A DNA stretch of 64,000 bases from Ruminococcus flavefaciens ND2009 (GCF_000621785.1 NZ_KK211347.1:397901-461900); one strand, 5' to 3'. Numbered from the stretch's first letter, positions 1 through 9,095 are shown. Made by a program: numbers and translations. The notes: a model not told the origin generated them from the letters alone.

Positions 1-44
1 GGAGCTTATCTTATATTAAAATGAAGAAGTGAAAAATGAAAAAC

Positions 45-1634
45 TTATTCTGCGTCTTCATCGGGGGCAAGGAAATCGGGGACATCTATCTTACCTGACT
101 TGCTCTTCTTTGAAGACTTTTCTGTGGCCTCCTCTTCAGACTCCTCAGCCTCGTCAGCTTTCTCAGCTTCCTCGGGCTCGTTCTCTTCCTCAGACTTGGC
201 GTTCTTATTTTTCTTAGCCCCGGTAGTTTCTTCCTCGGGCTCTTCCTCGTTCTCGGGGTCCTCATACTCCTGCTCGTCGAGAGTTACCTTTACAGTCTTT
301 TCATCGCCGTTTCTGATGATAGTCAGCTCGAACTCTTCGCCTGCGGAGTGCTTGTTCTTCTTTGCAACAAGCTCTGCTGTTGTAGTTACCTTCTCGCCGT
401 CAGCCTCAACGATGATGTCGCCTTCCTCAAGACCTGCCTTGTCAGCGGCACTGTCCTCGTTGATCTGCTTGATCATTACGCCAACAGGGAGATTGTACAT
501 CTCAGCAGCAGCCTCGGATATAGCCTGACAGCTGATGCCCAGCTGGGGCTTGCCTGTAACGTGACCGTACTTCATTATATCGTCAATGATAGCAGCAGCC
601 TCGTTGGAGGGGATAGCAAAGCCGAGACCCTCGATAGAAGCCTCCGATGAACCGTAGGATGAGGACATCTTTGAGGAGTTGATACCGATTACCTGACCGT
701 ACTTGTTGATAAGGGGACCGCCGGAGTTTCCTGAGTTGATAGCGGTGTCGGTCTGGATAAGGTTCATAGCCTTGTCGTTGATAGTGATGTCACGGTCAAG
801 ACCTGAGATCATACCGCCTGTAACGGTGTTCCTGAGCTCAAAGCCGAGAGGGTTGCCGATGGCGATGACCGATTCACCGAGCTGGAGCTCGTCGCTGTTG
901 CCGAATTCAGCAGGTGTAAGACCTGTTTCGTCTATTTTCAGGACTGCCAGATCAAGGTCTACATCATAGCCTATGACCTCAGCTTCGTAGGTCTCGTCGT
1001 CACCAAGGAGAACATTTACTTCCTTTGCAAGACCTGCGCCGTATTCGCTGTCATAGATAACGTGAGCGTTTGTAACGATATAGCCGTTTTCTGTTACCAC
1101 AACGCCTGTACCTGTGCCCTTGTATATGTTGGTCTGAGGAGCAGATTCGCCGAAGTCATATCCGCCGAAGCCTCCGAAACCGCCGAAACCAAAATTGAAG
1201 AAATCATCGGGGATAGCGGACTGGCTCTGCATTGTTACCTCAAATGAAGACTCGATACCTACAACAGAGGGGAGCACCTTCTTTACGATCTCCTCATTTG
1301 TAAGAGCCTTGCCGTCTGATTCAACGGGCTCGATGATGCTGATGTTCTGAGCGATGATCGAGGAATCTGTGTCCTTTGTGCTCTTGAGGACTGTCTTCTC
1401 CTCTTCTTCTGTAACAGCAGCACGGTTGAAGTTCTCGCCTGCGAAGTAGCGGTATGTACCGATAGAGCCTGCGGATACAACTGCCATAGCCATTACCAGA
1501 GCAGCTGCCTTGAGACCTGTATGCTTCTTAGGTTTCTTGGGAGAGTTGCCTCCGTCAGTGCTGAAGCCCTGATAGTTGTTTCCGTTTCCCTCGGGGGTTG
1601 TATTGTTATTGTATGTGTAATTGTACTCATTCAT
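45..1634 (-). CDS. HtrA/DegP-like membrane-anchored serine protease with PDZ domain
   Basis: Probable envelope quality-control protease of the S1C (HtrA) family. The cytoplasmic N-terminus is followed by one hydrophobic anchor (GLKAAALVMAMAVVSAG). A glycine/phenylalanine-rich stretch (FGGFGGFGGYDFG) precedes the trypsin-like domain, where the triad is readable: His in TNAHV, Asp in DLDLAVLKI, Ser in GNSGGPL. A single PDZ domain follows (GVMIKQINEDSAADKAGLEEGDII), then about 70 residues of acidic, Lys-spotted low-complexity tail. I placed the start at the ATG (MNEYNY). An in-frame GTG three codons upstream is possible, but it sits only about 3 nt from the AGGAAA Shine-Dalgarno. The gene is transcribed divergently from the CNNM gene across a region with repeated ATGTGAAA half-sites. 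Family assignment is firm; substrates are unknown. The charged tail is unusual for the family. Confidence 0.93.
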   Translation of the reverse strand: MNEYNYTYNNNTTPEGNGNNYQGFSTDGGNSPKKPKKHTGLKAAALVMAMAVVSAGSIGTYRYFAGENFNRAAVTEEEEKTVLKSTKDTDSSIIAQNISIIEPVESDGKALTNEEIVKKVLPSVVGIESSFEVTMQSQSAIPDDFFNFGFGGFGGFGGYDFGESAPQTNIYKGTGTGVVVTENGYIVTNAHVIYDSEYGAGLAKEVNVLLGDDETYEAEVIGYDVDLDLAVLKIDETGLTPAEFGNSDELQLGESVIAIGNPLGFELRNTVTGGMISGLDRDITINDKAMNLIQTDTAINSGNSGGPLINKYGQVIGINSSKMSSSYGSSEASIEGLGFAIPSNEAAAIIDDIMKYGHVTGKPQLGISCQAISEAAAEMYNLPVGVMIKQINEDSAADKAGLEEGDIIVEADGEKVTTTAELVAKKNKHSAGEEFELTIIRNGDEKTVKVTLDEQEYEDPENEEEPEEETTGAKKNKNAKSEEENEPEEAEKADEAEESEEEATEKSSKKSKSGKIDVPDFLAPDEDAE

Positions 1635-1706
1635 GATGATCACTTTTCCTTTCAGATTATCTCTCTGAGGTTCTCCCTCAGCCTGTGATTATATTATATT
1701 GGGGCT

Positions 1707-1789
1707 ATGTGAAATAAGTTTGCGGTAATTGTATCGTTTTAAGGAAGCTTTTGTGTAATTTTTTTCACATTGGAGCCCCTTATGTGAAA
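1707..1789. promoter_or_regulatory. Candidate operator: three ATGTGAAA half-sites in divergent promoter region
   Basis: ATGTGAAA occurs at 1707-1714 and 1782-1789, and in reverse at 1763-1770. The last two form an inverted repeat with an 11-nt spacer. Each half-site is preceded by a GGGGCT/GAGCCCC-like block, so the repeated unit is longer than 8 bp. It lies between the divergent htrA-like and CNNM genes. Which factor binds, if any, is unknown. Confidence 0.35.
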
Positions 1790-1840
1790 ACTTTGTTAAA
1801 CAGTCACCGAAAATGCCTTGAAATAATGATATTCCCCCTC

Positions 1841-1869
1841 TTGCATTCTTCCTTAATGTGTGATATAAT
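1841..1869 (+). promoter_or_regulatory. Sigma-A-type promoter for the CNNM gene
   Basis: TTGCAT at 1841-1846, a 17-bp spacer, then TATAAT at 1864-1869. It sits about 30 bp before the ATG at 1901. Confidence 0.55.
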
Positions 1870-1900
1870 AAAAACATTATATATTAAGGAAAGGAATTAT

Positions 1901-3175
1901 ATGGACAGTTCAGACATATGGAAGATAGTTCTGGTCATAGCGATGATGGTGTTTTCCGCAGTATTTTCGGGTACCGAGACCGCCTATTCCAGCGTCAACA
2001 AGCTCCGCCTCAAGAACTATGAGGCACAGGGCAGCAAAAAGGCGAAAAAGGCGCTGAAGCTGGCTAACCGCTTCGACGAGGTGCTGACGGCGGTGCTTAT
2101 CGGAAACAATATCGTGAACATCGCCACATCATCTGTAAGCACTATCTTATTTATAAGTATAATGGGCAGCAAGGGCGCTGCGGTATCAACTATCGTTATC
2201 ACGGTACTGGTGCTGGTATTCTGCGAGGTGCTGCCTAAGTCCTACGCCAAGAAGAACGCGGAGAAGCTGGCGCTTGCCTTTGCGGGACCTCTCTCCGTAC
2301 TGGTAACTGTGTTCAAGCCCTTCGTGTGGCTGCTCAACAAGCTATCATCGGCAATATCCAAGGGCGATGAGGCTCCCAGCGTTACCGAGGACGAGCTGAA
2401 GTACATGATCGACGAGATCGAGGAGCAGGGCGTTATCGAGGAGCAGGAGAGCGAGCTGGTGAAGAGCGCTCTGGAGTTCGACGAGATAAACGTCAACGAG
2501 ATACTCATTCCCCGTGTAAAGGTAGTGGGAGTGGAGCTGGGCTCAACTATCGACGAGATAAAGGAGCTTTTCAGCACCGAGATGTACTCCCGTCTTCCCG
2601 TTTATGAAAAGAGCCTGGACAATATCCGCGGTATCATCACCAACAAGGCATTCTTCAAAATGCTGGTGGAGGGCGGAAATGACATAACCTCCATCATACA
2701 GGAGGTGCCGCACATAGCCGATACCAAGCTAATCAGCGAAGCAATGCGTGATATGCAGCGCTCAAAGGTCCACCTTGCGGTAGTCATCGACCAGTACGGC
2801 GGCACCAAGGGCATTGTCACTCTTGAGGACATAATTGAGGAGCTTGTAGGCGAGATCTACGACGAGGACGATGAGATCGAGACCAATATTATGATGATAG
2901 CTCCCGATAAATACGAGGTGGCAGGAGACATGAGCATAAGTGATATGCTTGAAATGCTGGATCTTGACGAGGACATGATAACCACTGACTATACTTCCGT
3001 AGGCGGCTGGGTCACCGATGTAATGGAGCATATCCCCGAGGCAGGAGAGACTGCCGAGAGCGGTATTTTCCGCATCACAGCTGCCGAGGTCAACGAGCAG
3101 ACCGTAGAAAAGGTTATAATCGAGGTACTTCCCACCGATGAAGATGAGGAAGACGACGAGGACGATGATGAATAG
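1901..3175 (+). CDS. CNNM/CBS-pair membrane protein (hemolysin C / CorC-type transporter family)
   Basis: An N-terminal DUF21/CNNM membrane domain starts with MVFSAVFSGTETAYSSVNKLRL and has three or more hydrophobic segments. A tandem CBS pair follows (IPRVKVVGVELGSTIDEI and LAVVIDQYGGTKGIVTLEDIIEELVGEI), then a CorC/HlyC-type C-terminal domain. The family is linked to Mg2+/Co2+ efflux or membrane protection; the actual ion is not deducible. I chose the ATG at 1901 because AAGGAAAGGA precedes it, although the frame is open upstream to 1751. The last dozen residues are almost all Asp/Glu, one of three acidic tails in this window. A MITE-like element begins 2 bp after the stop codon. Confidence 0.9.
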   Translation: MDSSDIWKIVLVIAMMVFSAVFSGTETAYSSVNKLRLKNYEAQGSKKAKKALKLANRFDEVLTAVLIGNNIVNIATSSVSTILFISIMGSKGAAVSTIVITVLVLVFCEVLPKSYAKKNAEKLALAFAGPLSVLVTVFKPFVWLLNKLSSAISKGDEAPSVTEDELKYMIDEIEEQGVIEEQESELVKSALEFDEINVNEILIPRVKVVGVELGSTIDEIKELFSTEMYSRLPVYEKSLDNIRGIITNKAFFKMLVEGGNDITSIIQEVPHIADTKLISEAMRDMQRSKVHLAVVIDQYGGTKGIVTLEDIIEELVGEIYDEDDEIETNIMMIAPDKYEVAGDMSISDMLEMLDLDEDMITTDYTSVGGWVTDVMEHIPEAGETAESGIFRITAAEVNEQTVEKVIIEVLPTDEDEEDDEDDDE

Positions 3176-3176
3176 T

Positions 3177-3310
3177 ATAAATCAAAATTTAGCGCATACG
3201 CGAAAAATTGGAAATGTAGGGGACGGCGTCCTCGACGTCCCACGAAATGCATTACACGCCTAACGGGACGCCGAGGGCGGCGTCCCCTACACATATAAAT
3301 TCTGATTTAT
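3177..3310. repeat. MITE-like 134-bp element with nested inverted repeats
   Basis: The outer arms are ataaatcaaaattta (3177-3191) and its near-perfect inverse (3296-3310, 14 of 15 matching). The inner arms (3215-3241 and 3265-3291) begin TGTAGGGGAC and match at 24 of 27 positions when inverted. The RNA would fold into a long GC-rich hairpin. The element has no coding capacity and sits between a stop codon and a terminator. Confidence 0.7.
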
Positions 3311-3332
3311 CATATTAACCGAATAAACATAA

Positions 3333-3372
3333 TGCCCCTGAGCGTTACAAAAGCGCTCAGGGGCAATTTTTT
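3333..3372 (+). terminator. Rho-independent terminator after the CNNM gene
   Basis: GCCCCTGAGCG (3333-3343) pairs perfectly with 3354-3364 and is followed by AATTTTTT. The minus-strand side has only a weak T tract, so it may act partly on the convergent kinase gene as well. Confidence 0.8.
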
Positions 3373-3387
3373 AGTTTCGGGAGCTTG

Positions 3388-4704
3388 TTATTCTACCGTG
3401 CCCTCGCTTCTGCCGATAGTGAGGACGAAGCCCTTGTTGATGGGCATTATGCCGTTGGGGTCAACGGTCTTCACAGTGTTGTCGGGAAGCTTAACGCTCC
3501 AGGTGTTCTGTGTCAGGTTGCGGAGAGCGTGCTTGCTGGGATCCTTCTTGTTGCGGACCACCTCGCCGATGATCTTGTGGAAGTCTCCCTCGGTGTCGCT
3601 TGCCATGCCGTCATAGAGCTTTGCGCCGCCGAATGCAGGGAGCTCAAAGCGCTTGAACTTTATACTCTCTGTGCAGGTAAGCTGACCGCCGCAGTACATA
3701 CAGTTCACGGAATACTTGGGAGCGATAAATGTCTCCTTGCCGCAGTGAGGGCATGGAACGGTCTCGCTTCTCAGCTTCACGAAGGCGTCCAGCCAGGTCA
3801 TTTCGATAACGCGGTCATAGGGCGGCTTCACGGAGCTCTTGCCGAAGGACTGAATAAACAGATCGCGGATATAGTCTGGGTATATCTTCCAGAAGCGGAG
3901 AGTATTTGTGTTCAGCTGGTTATTTGCGGCGTTTCTGTCGTCCTCGGGGTCGAGAACGAAAACCGGATCGCTGCCGTAGAACTTCTTCTCCAGCTCGGGA
4001 GTCATGCAGGGAGGCGTTGAGTACTTGCCCTCCAGAGGGTGCTCGATAAAGAGCATACGGAACAGGATAACAGCCAGTGAGAAGCGGTCTGAGCGCTTGT
4101 CGGGAGCACCGCCGAGAACTACCTCGGGCGCCATGTAGCGCTGTTTGCCTGCGATACCGAAGTTTACACCGCGCTCGGAAACATTGTCGTTGTCACAGAT
4201 GAGCACATCGCCGTTCTGCGGATCGATGAAGAAGTTTCCGTTATTCAGGTCCTGATAGCTGTAGCCGTCATTGTGGAGTGCGCGGAAGCCCTCGATGATG
4301 TTGATAGCGGCGTTGCAGCGGGCGGTGATATTGGCGAAGCTTGCCTTCATTCGGCGTGTCTTGGGGTCCCACAGGAGGAAGCGTGTCAGCTCCTCAAAGC
4401 CCTTGGGACGGAGTGGCATGATATAGCCGAAGCTGCCGTCTATCCAGTCGGAGAGCTCCTCGGGCCAGAGGAAATTCTTGGTGGGAGCACCCTTCTTTAT
4501 GTTTGCCTTGAGATTTTCGTAGAACTCCTGGGGATTCTTCATCTTGTCGATGGTGGACTTATGGTACCATTTAAGTGCCATTTCCTTTCCGCCGCACTCG
4601 ACTCTGTAGACGTTTCCCTGTCCGCCTCCGCCGAGAAACTCCAGTATAGTGAAGGTGGAATTATAGATAGTTCTGCCTTTGTAGCCTACTTTAAGTTCTG
4701 CCAT
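3388..4704 (-). CDS. Atypical Ser/Thr protein kinase with C-terminal zinc ribbon
   Basis: The 438-residue protein starts with a kinase fold: a glycine loop (LGGGGQGNVYRV), Lys45 in EMALKW as the likely ATP-contacting residue, then QDLNNGNFF near residues 151-159. Asp152 and Asn157 stand where the catalytic loop is expected, with Tyr-Gln in place of the usual His-Arg. The DFG position reads CDND (Asp171). The C-terminus carries CPHC...CMYC (about residues 325-350), a probable zinc ribbon, and a short beta-rich tail. It resembles the kinases linked to TerY-like/vWA systems more than PASTA kinases, since there is no membrane segment. SD GAAAGGAG precedes ATG 4704. It is the last gene after MBOAT and SGNH genes, with a 58-bp gap. 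Substrate unknown. Confidence 0.82.
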   Translation of the reverse strand: MAELKVGYKGRTIYNSTFTILEFLGGGGQGNVYRVECGGKEMALKWYHKSTIDKMKNPQEFYENLKANIKKGAPTKNFLWPEELSDWIDGSFGYIMPLRPKGFEELTRFLLWDPKTRRMKASFANITARCNAAINIIEGFRALHNDGYSYQDLNNGNFFIDPQNGDVLICDNDNVSERGVNFGIAGKQRYMAPEVVLGGAPDKRSDRFSLAVILFRMLFIEHPLEGKYSTPPCMTPELEKKFYGSDPVFVLDPEDDRNAANNQLNTNTLRFWKIYPDYIRDLFIQSFGKSSVKPPYDRVIEMTWLDAFVKLRSETVPCPHCGKETFIAPKYSVNCMYCGGQLTCTESIKFKRFELPAFGGAKLYDGMASDTEGDFHKIIGEVVRNKKDPSKHALRNLTQNTWSVKLPDNTVKTVDPNGIMPINKGFVLTIGRSEGTVE

Positions 4705-4762
4705 AGTCGACTCCTTTCATAGTCCCTATATGAGCACAGGCGGAGTTGTCCGCCTGATACTG

Positions 4763-5725
4763 TCACTGATTTGAAAATTCTTCGTTCTGTGGAAGTCCCT
4801 GAGTTGCAGCCTCGGTCTCCGCAGGTTCCGATACATATGTTGCAGCTTCCTCTGCCTGAGCATTTTCGGCGGGTGCAACCGCCGCAGGCTGTCCCTGAGA
4901 AACTGTATTTGCACAGAGCCATTCGCACCATGTTGCATAGTATTTACCGAGTACGTGTATTCCGTCACTGGTGTAGTCGGCGGTAAGTGCGCCTGTTTCA
5001 TCGTCGAATACGCTGTTGATGTCGATGTAGTAAGTATGTACGCCGTCTGCCATTTCGCTCATACGTGAGTTGAGCATATTCAGTCTCTCGTTTGAGATGA
5101 GAGTGGTCTCGGCAGCAGGTGTGACGTGGAGGTTGCCCTCGATGTATATGATAGCGTCGGGCTGTACCTCGCGGATACCGTCGATGAGCTGTCTGTAGGC
5201 GGAAACTGTTCGTTCGATGTCATTGCCTACTTCGTTTATGCCAAGCATAACGTATATCTTGCCGTAGGGCTTTGCATTGAGAGCGCCCCAGACGGTGCTG
5301 CCATCAATTGTGGTCTCATTGATCTTGTAAGCCGAAAGACCGATGTCGCAGAAATAATCCGCATTTTTCAGCGTTCCGTAGTCCCTCAGACCAACTGTAC
5401 GGGAGTCACCGATGAACAGGGCGTCATCAAAGTATTCCGGACCGCTCTGTACAAAGGTGCCCTTTACAGGCTCGGGAGCAGCAGTAGCTGCCTCGGTGGC
5501 GGTAGCGGTCTCGCCCTCGGAAGTGGGCTGAGTCTCCTTGGGAGCCTCGGTAGTGCCCTCGCTGTCCTCAGCGGCAGGCTGAGTGCTGATAACGGGAGCC
5601 TTTGCAGCTGCCTTCTGCTGCTTTATATCGCTGTTTTCCCAGATCTTTCTGAACATGATCGGCGATGCGACAACGCAGGTGAACAGCAGTATGATCGTAT
5701 ATAAGCCTTTTTTTAAATTATTCAC
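4763..5725 (-). CDS. Membrane-anchored SGNH/GDSL-type hydrolase
   Basis: An N-terminal hydrophobic segment (TIILLFTCVVASPIMF) is followed by a Thr/Glu/Ala-rich linker and an SGNH esterase domain. Block I is FIGDSRTVG with the nucleophile at Ser108, block III is GINEVG, and block V is SDGIHV. The start is GTG at 5725; the SD TAAGGAGA includes the TAA stop of the upstream MBOAT gene, so translation is probably coupled. An MBOAT acyltransferase followed by an SGNH protein is the classic pair for O-acetylation of secreted or wall polysaccharides, as in the AlgI/AlgJ and PatA/PatB type systems. The SGNH partner may transfer or remove the acyl group. The target polymer is unknown. Confidence 0.85.
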   Translation of the reverse strand: MNNLKKGLYTIILLFTCVVASPIMFRKIWENSDIKQQKAAAKAPVISTQPAAEDSEGTTEAPKETQPTSEGETATATEAATAAPEPVKGTFVQSGPEYFDDALFIGDSRTVGLRDYGTLKNADYFCDIGLSAYKINETTIDGSTVWGALNAKPYGKIYVMLGINEVGNDIERTVSAYRQLIDGIREVQPDAIIYIEGNLHVTPAAETTLISNERLNMLNSRMSEMADGVHTYYIDINSVFDDETGALTADYTSDGIHVLGKYYATWCEWLCANTVSQGQPAAVAPAENAQAEEAATYVSEPAETEAATQGLPQNEEFSNQ

Positions 5726-5737
5726 TTTTGTATCTCC

Positions 5738-7438
5738 TTAGAATCTGAAATACATGAACGGGTCGTCCATGCCTCTGTACATACAGTAGACAGAAAAACC
5801 AAATACAGCCAGAAGCGCCAATACAGTCACGATGGAGTTCTTCATCTTCTTGTAGACTGCTTCGGGTATCCTTGTGGAGAAGATCAGTCCTGCGGCGAAA
5901 TACTTCCAGTACTTGTGCCAGTAATGAACGTAGTCCTTGTCCATTATAAAGGCTGTCTTCTGGGGCAGGAACGGGAGAAGTCTCTTGAAGTAGATCCCCA
6001 GCTCGTGGAAGTCCGTAACTGCAAAGAGGAGCCAGGTCACAGGGATAATGAGTATCATATATGCGTGGCCGATGATCTTGTGCTCGTTGAAGAACTTGCC
6101 TGTCCAGTATTTTTCAGTCATTATGATAGCGAAGAGCACCAGTCCCCAGAGTACGAAGTTCCAGCTTGCGCCGTGCCAGAGACCTGTGAACAGCCATACT
6201 ACAAGGGTATTGAAGAACAGTCTTCCGGGACCCTTACGGTTGCCGCCCAGCGGTATGTAGACATAGTCCTTGAACCATGTGCCCAGGGTCATGTGCCAGC
6301 GTCTCCAGAACTCGGTCATGGTGACTGACATATAGGGGTGGTCGAAGTTCCTCGGAAGCTCGAAGCCCATTATCTTTCCGAGACCTATCGCCATGAGGGA
6401 ATAGCCGCAGAAGTCAAAATAGAGCTGGAAGGAATAAGCAACAATGCCCATCCATGCCAGGGGAGAGGATATGCTCTCAAAGCCTACCATGGAAATATCG
6501 CTCCAGAGTCCGCCCACCTGATTTGCGATGAGGACCTTGTAGCCCAGACCGATTGTGAAGGTCTTGAGACCGTCCTCAACCTTAGCTAAGGTGTGTTTAC
6601 GGCTCTTGAGTTCCTTTGCTACATGGTCATAGGTAACGATAGGACCTGCGATGAGCTGTGGGAACATACTGATGTATGCACCGTAATTTATCAGATTCTT
6701 TTCAGCCTTTGCCTTGCCCTTGTATACGTCAGCGATGTAGGAGACGTTCTGGAAGGTATAGAAGCTGATACCGATGGGGAGGATAATATTCTTTACTGTA
6801 AGGCTCTGGTGGAATATCGCATTGATGTTCTCGGTGCCGAAGGTCCAGTACTTGAAGAATATGAGCCACCAGAAGTTGAAGGCGACGCCGAAAAAGAGCC
6901 AGAGCTTTTTCGCGTGCTTGCTGTTTTCGATGAACTGACCAACAATGAAGTTGACCAGGTTGGTCAGCAGGAAAAGAACTATATAGACCAGCTTTCCCAC
7001 GCCGAGGCCGTAGAATATGACGCTTCCTGCCAGTATGACAAGATTCTGGTACTGGAGGCGGTTGGAGGAGTAGGCGAGCAGCAGAAGTATCGCCACACAG
7101 CCTATGAAGATACAGATGCTCTTTACGTTCCTGTAGGTAGGCATACTGAACAGATAGTAAGCTGTGGCAGCAGCGCCTACGATGATCAGCGCGCATCGGA
7201 ACCGCTTTTCGGGAGCGTTGTTTGATTCATATATCAGTAACAGCACAGAGGCTAAGTATATCAGTATGGGGAGCGGTCTGAAGAGCCGCATCACCATGAA
7301 CATATCTATGCCGACAATAATGGCGGATACTACCACTACAGGATTGCGGTATTTTTTTTCGGAAGCCGTATAGAATATCAGAAAAACAGGCAAGAAAATG
7401 AAAATAAATTTCAAGCTGCTGAAAACCAAATATATCAC
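5738..7438 (-). CDS. MBOAT-family membrane O-acyltransferase (AlgI/DltB-like)
   Basis: The 566-residue polytopic protein has the MBOAT core: SYIADVYKGKAKAEKN, FPQLIAGPIV, the GLGYK loop, WRRWHMTLGTWFKDYVYIPL and LWHGASWNFVLWG, which contains the catalytic His. It likely moves acyl groups across the membrane for modification of a surface polymer. Compared with AlgI (about 500 residues) it has extra N-terminal membrane segments. The start is uncertain: GTG at 7438 sits too close to AAAGG, while a TTG three codons inside (VFSSLKF) has better spacing. A strong promoter lies at 7529-7557. It forms an operon with the SGNH protein (12-bp gap) and probably the kinase. Confidence 0.9.
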   Translation of the reverse strand: MIYLVFSSLKFIFIFLPVFLIFYTASEKKYRNPVVVVSAIIVGIDMFMVMRLFRPLPILIYLASVLLLIYESNNAPEKRFRCALIIVGAAATAYYLFSMPTYRNVKSICIFIGCVAILLLLAYSSNRLQYQNLVILAGSVIFYGLGVGKLVYIVLFLLTNLVNFIVGQFIENSKHAKKLWLFFGVAFNFWWLIFFKYWTFGTENINAIFHQSLTVKNIILPIGISFYTFQNVSYIADVYKGKAKAEKNLINYGAYISMFPQLIAGPIVTYDHVAKELKSRKHTLAKVEDGLKTFTIGLGYKVLIANQVGGLWSDISMVGFESISSPLAWMGIVAYSFQLYFDFCGYSLMAIGLGKIMGFELPRNFDHPYMSVTMTEFWRRWHMTLGTWFKDYVYIPLGGNRKGPGRLFFNTLVVWLFTGLWHGASWNFVLWGLVLFAIIMTEKYWTGKFFNEHKIIGHAYMILIIPVTWLLFAVTDFHELGIYFKRLLPFLPQKTAFIMDKDYVHYWHKYWKYFAAGLIFSTRIPEAVYKKMKNSIVTVLALLAVFGFSVYCMYRGMDDPFMYFRF

Positions 7439-7528
7439 CCTTTAGTTATATCATTTGCGCTTTTATATGTGATTTGATAAATTAGACTAATCTGCGGAAA
7501 ATAGCATTATTCAAACTCATACATTATT

Positions 7529-7557
7529 ATTTTACACGTTTGTTTTTTAATTGTCAA
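7529..7557 (-). promoter_or_regulatory. Sigma-A-type promoter of the MBOAT operon
   Basis: On the minus strand, TTGACA (7557-7552), a 17-bp spacer and TAAAAT (7534-7529). It lies about 90 bp upstream of the MBOAT start. Confidence 0.65.
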
Positions 7558-7652
7558 TAGCTTTGGAATAATGTAGCAATTTGTTGCAAAAGCACATATA
7601 TTCAAGAGGCTTTTCTGCATTTTTCAACAAAGGGAACAGCTTGCTCCACAAG

Positions 7653-7685
7653 AAAAAAGTCCCCCGTGCAGAACGCTCGGGGGAC
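7653..7685 (-). terminator. Terminator of the NSS symporter gene
   Basis: On the minus strand, GTCCCCCG (7685-7678) pairs with CGGGGGAC (7666-7659), followed by six T residues. It lies just past the symporter stop at 7692. Confidence 0.85.
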
Positions 7686-7691
7686 AGTTTC

Positions 7692-9095
7692 TTATATTTC
7701 CGTAACAAATGGTGTTATGAGTATCATTATCATGCACACAGGGCAGATGAACTTTATCATAACATTGTAGAGGAGCTTTGAGCGGAACTTCTTCTCGCCC
7801 AGCATTACTTCTTCCTCTACATACTTTGTCTTTACGGCATAGCCGATGAGTATGCAGGTGAGGAATGCCAGTATCGGCATCATGATGTTGTTGGTGGTGA
7901 AGTCGAAGAGGTCCAGTATCTGCATACCGAAGAGCTTGAACTCAGACCACACGCTGAAGCCGAGAACGGACAGCATACCAAGGATAAGTGTCATGATGAT
8001 GACAGCGATACAGCTCTTTGACCTGCTGAGCCCGAACTTTTCCATAACTACTGCAACTACGGTCTCCATAAGAGAGATGGATGAGGTCAGAGCAGCAAGG
8101 GCTACCAGAATGAAAAATGCGGTACCGATGACCTGTCCCGCAGGCATAGCTGCGAAAACCTTGGGAAGGGTGATGAACATGAGTCCCGGACCTGCGTTCA
8201 GCGCGGACTCATCTCCGCCGGAGAATGCAAATACCGCAGGAACGATTATCATGCCTGCAAGGAATGCAACGAGTGTGTCGAAAACCTCTATCTGGCGGAC
8301 AGAGCTCTCAAGGGAGTCCTCCTTGCGCATATATGAGCCGTAGGTTACCATGATGCCCATTGCCAGCGACATTGAGTAGAACAGCTGTCCGCAGGCAGCG
8401 GCTATGGTGCGCAGGAACTTGGATACGGTAAAGCCTGTCAGGTCGGGGAGCAGGTAATATTTAAGACCGTCTCCTGCACCGTCAAGGGTGAGGGTGTAGA
8501 CTGCAATGCCGATTATGAGAACCAGCAGTACAGGCATGAGGAACTTGCTTACCTTTTCGATGCCCTTTTCAACTCCGAAGAAAACTACCAGAGCGGTCAG
8601 GAGCACATATATAACAAAGAATACGGTTGGCTCACCCAGAAGTCCGATAAAGTGCTCGAAGAAGGTGAGGTTTGTGTCGGGGGCTGAGGTGGCATATGAA
8701 GCTACGGAAGCCTCTTTGCCGCCGCCCGTGATAAAGACGGTCATGTATTTAAGTACCCAGCCGCCGATAACGCAGTAATAGGGGAGTATCAGGGCAGGTA
8801 TCACCGCCGCCAGTATTCCCAGGGGCGAGAAGCGCTTGTCCACAGCTTTATAGGCACCGATAACGCTCTTGCCTGTTCTTCTGCCGATGGCGATTTCGGT
8901 GAGCATAAGTGCAAAGCCGAAGGTTATGGCGAATATAAGGTATACCAGCAGGAACACTCCTCCGCCGTATTTAGCGGCAAGGTAGGGGAAACGCCAGATG
9001 TTTCCAAGACCTACCGCTGAGCCTGCCGCAGCGAGTACAAAGCCTATTTTTGAGCCGAAGCCTCCTCTTGATGAGGCGGTCTTTTCTTTTTCCAT
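7692..9095 (-). CDS. Neurotransmitter:sodium symporter (NSS/SNF) family transporter
   Basis: A 467-residue polytopic transporter. The NSS signature GSAVGLGNIWRFPYLAAKYGGG region lies in the first 50 residues, containing the unwound TM1 that binds substrate and Na+ in LeuT-like proteins. About eleven to twelve hydrophobic segments follow, as usual for bacterial members. The family imports amino acids or related amines with Na+; the substrate cannot be read from sequence. I chose the ATG at 9095 (MEKEKTASSRGG), with GAAAGGA about 11 nt upstream; the frame is open 13 codons further. It has its own promoter (9144-9172) and terminator (7653-7685), so it is monocistronic. Confidence 0.92.
   Translation of the reverse strand: MEKEKTASSRGGFGSKIGFVLAAAGSAVGLGNIWRFPYLAAKYGGGVFLLVYLIFAITFGFALMLTEIAIGRRTGKSVIGAYKAVDKRFSPLGILAAVIPALILPYYCVIGGWVLKYMTVFITGGGKEASVASYATSAPDTNLTFFEHFIGLLGEPTVFFVIYVLLTALVVFFGVEKGIEKVSKFLMPVLLVLIIGIAVYTLTLDGAGDGLKYYLLPDLTGFTVSKFLRTIAAACGQLFYSMSLAMGIMVTYGSYMRKEDSLESSVRQIEVFDTLVAFLAGMIIVPAVFAFSGGDESALNAGPGLMFITLPKVFAAMPAGQVIGTAFFILVALAALTSSISLMETVVAVVMEKFGLSRSKSCIAVIIMTLILGMLSVLGFSVWSEFKLFGMQILDLFDFTTNNIMMPILAFLTCILIGYAVKTKYVEEEVMLGEKKFRSKLLYNVMIKFICPVCMIMILITPFVTEI

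Noticed and set aside
3388..4704. Kinase dismissed as a pseudokinase because HRD and DFG are altered
   Set aside because: Asp152, Asn157, Asp171 and Lys45 occupy the essential positions, so activity cannot be excluded.
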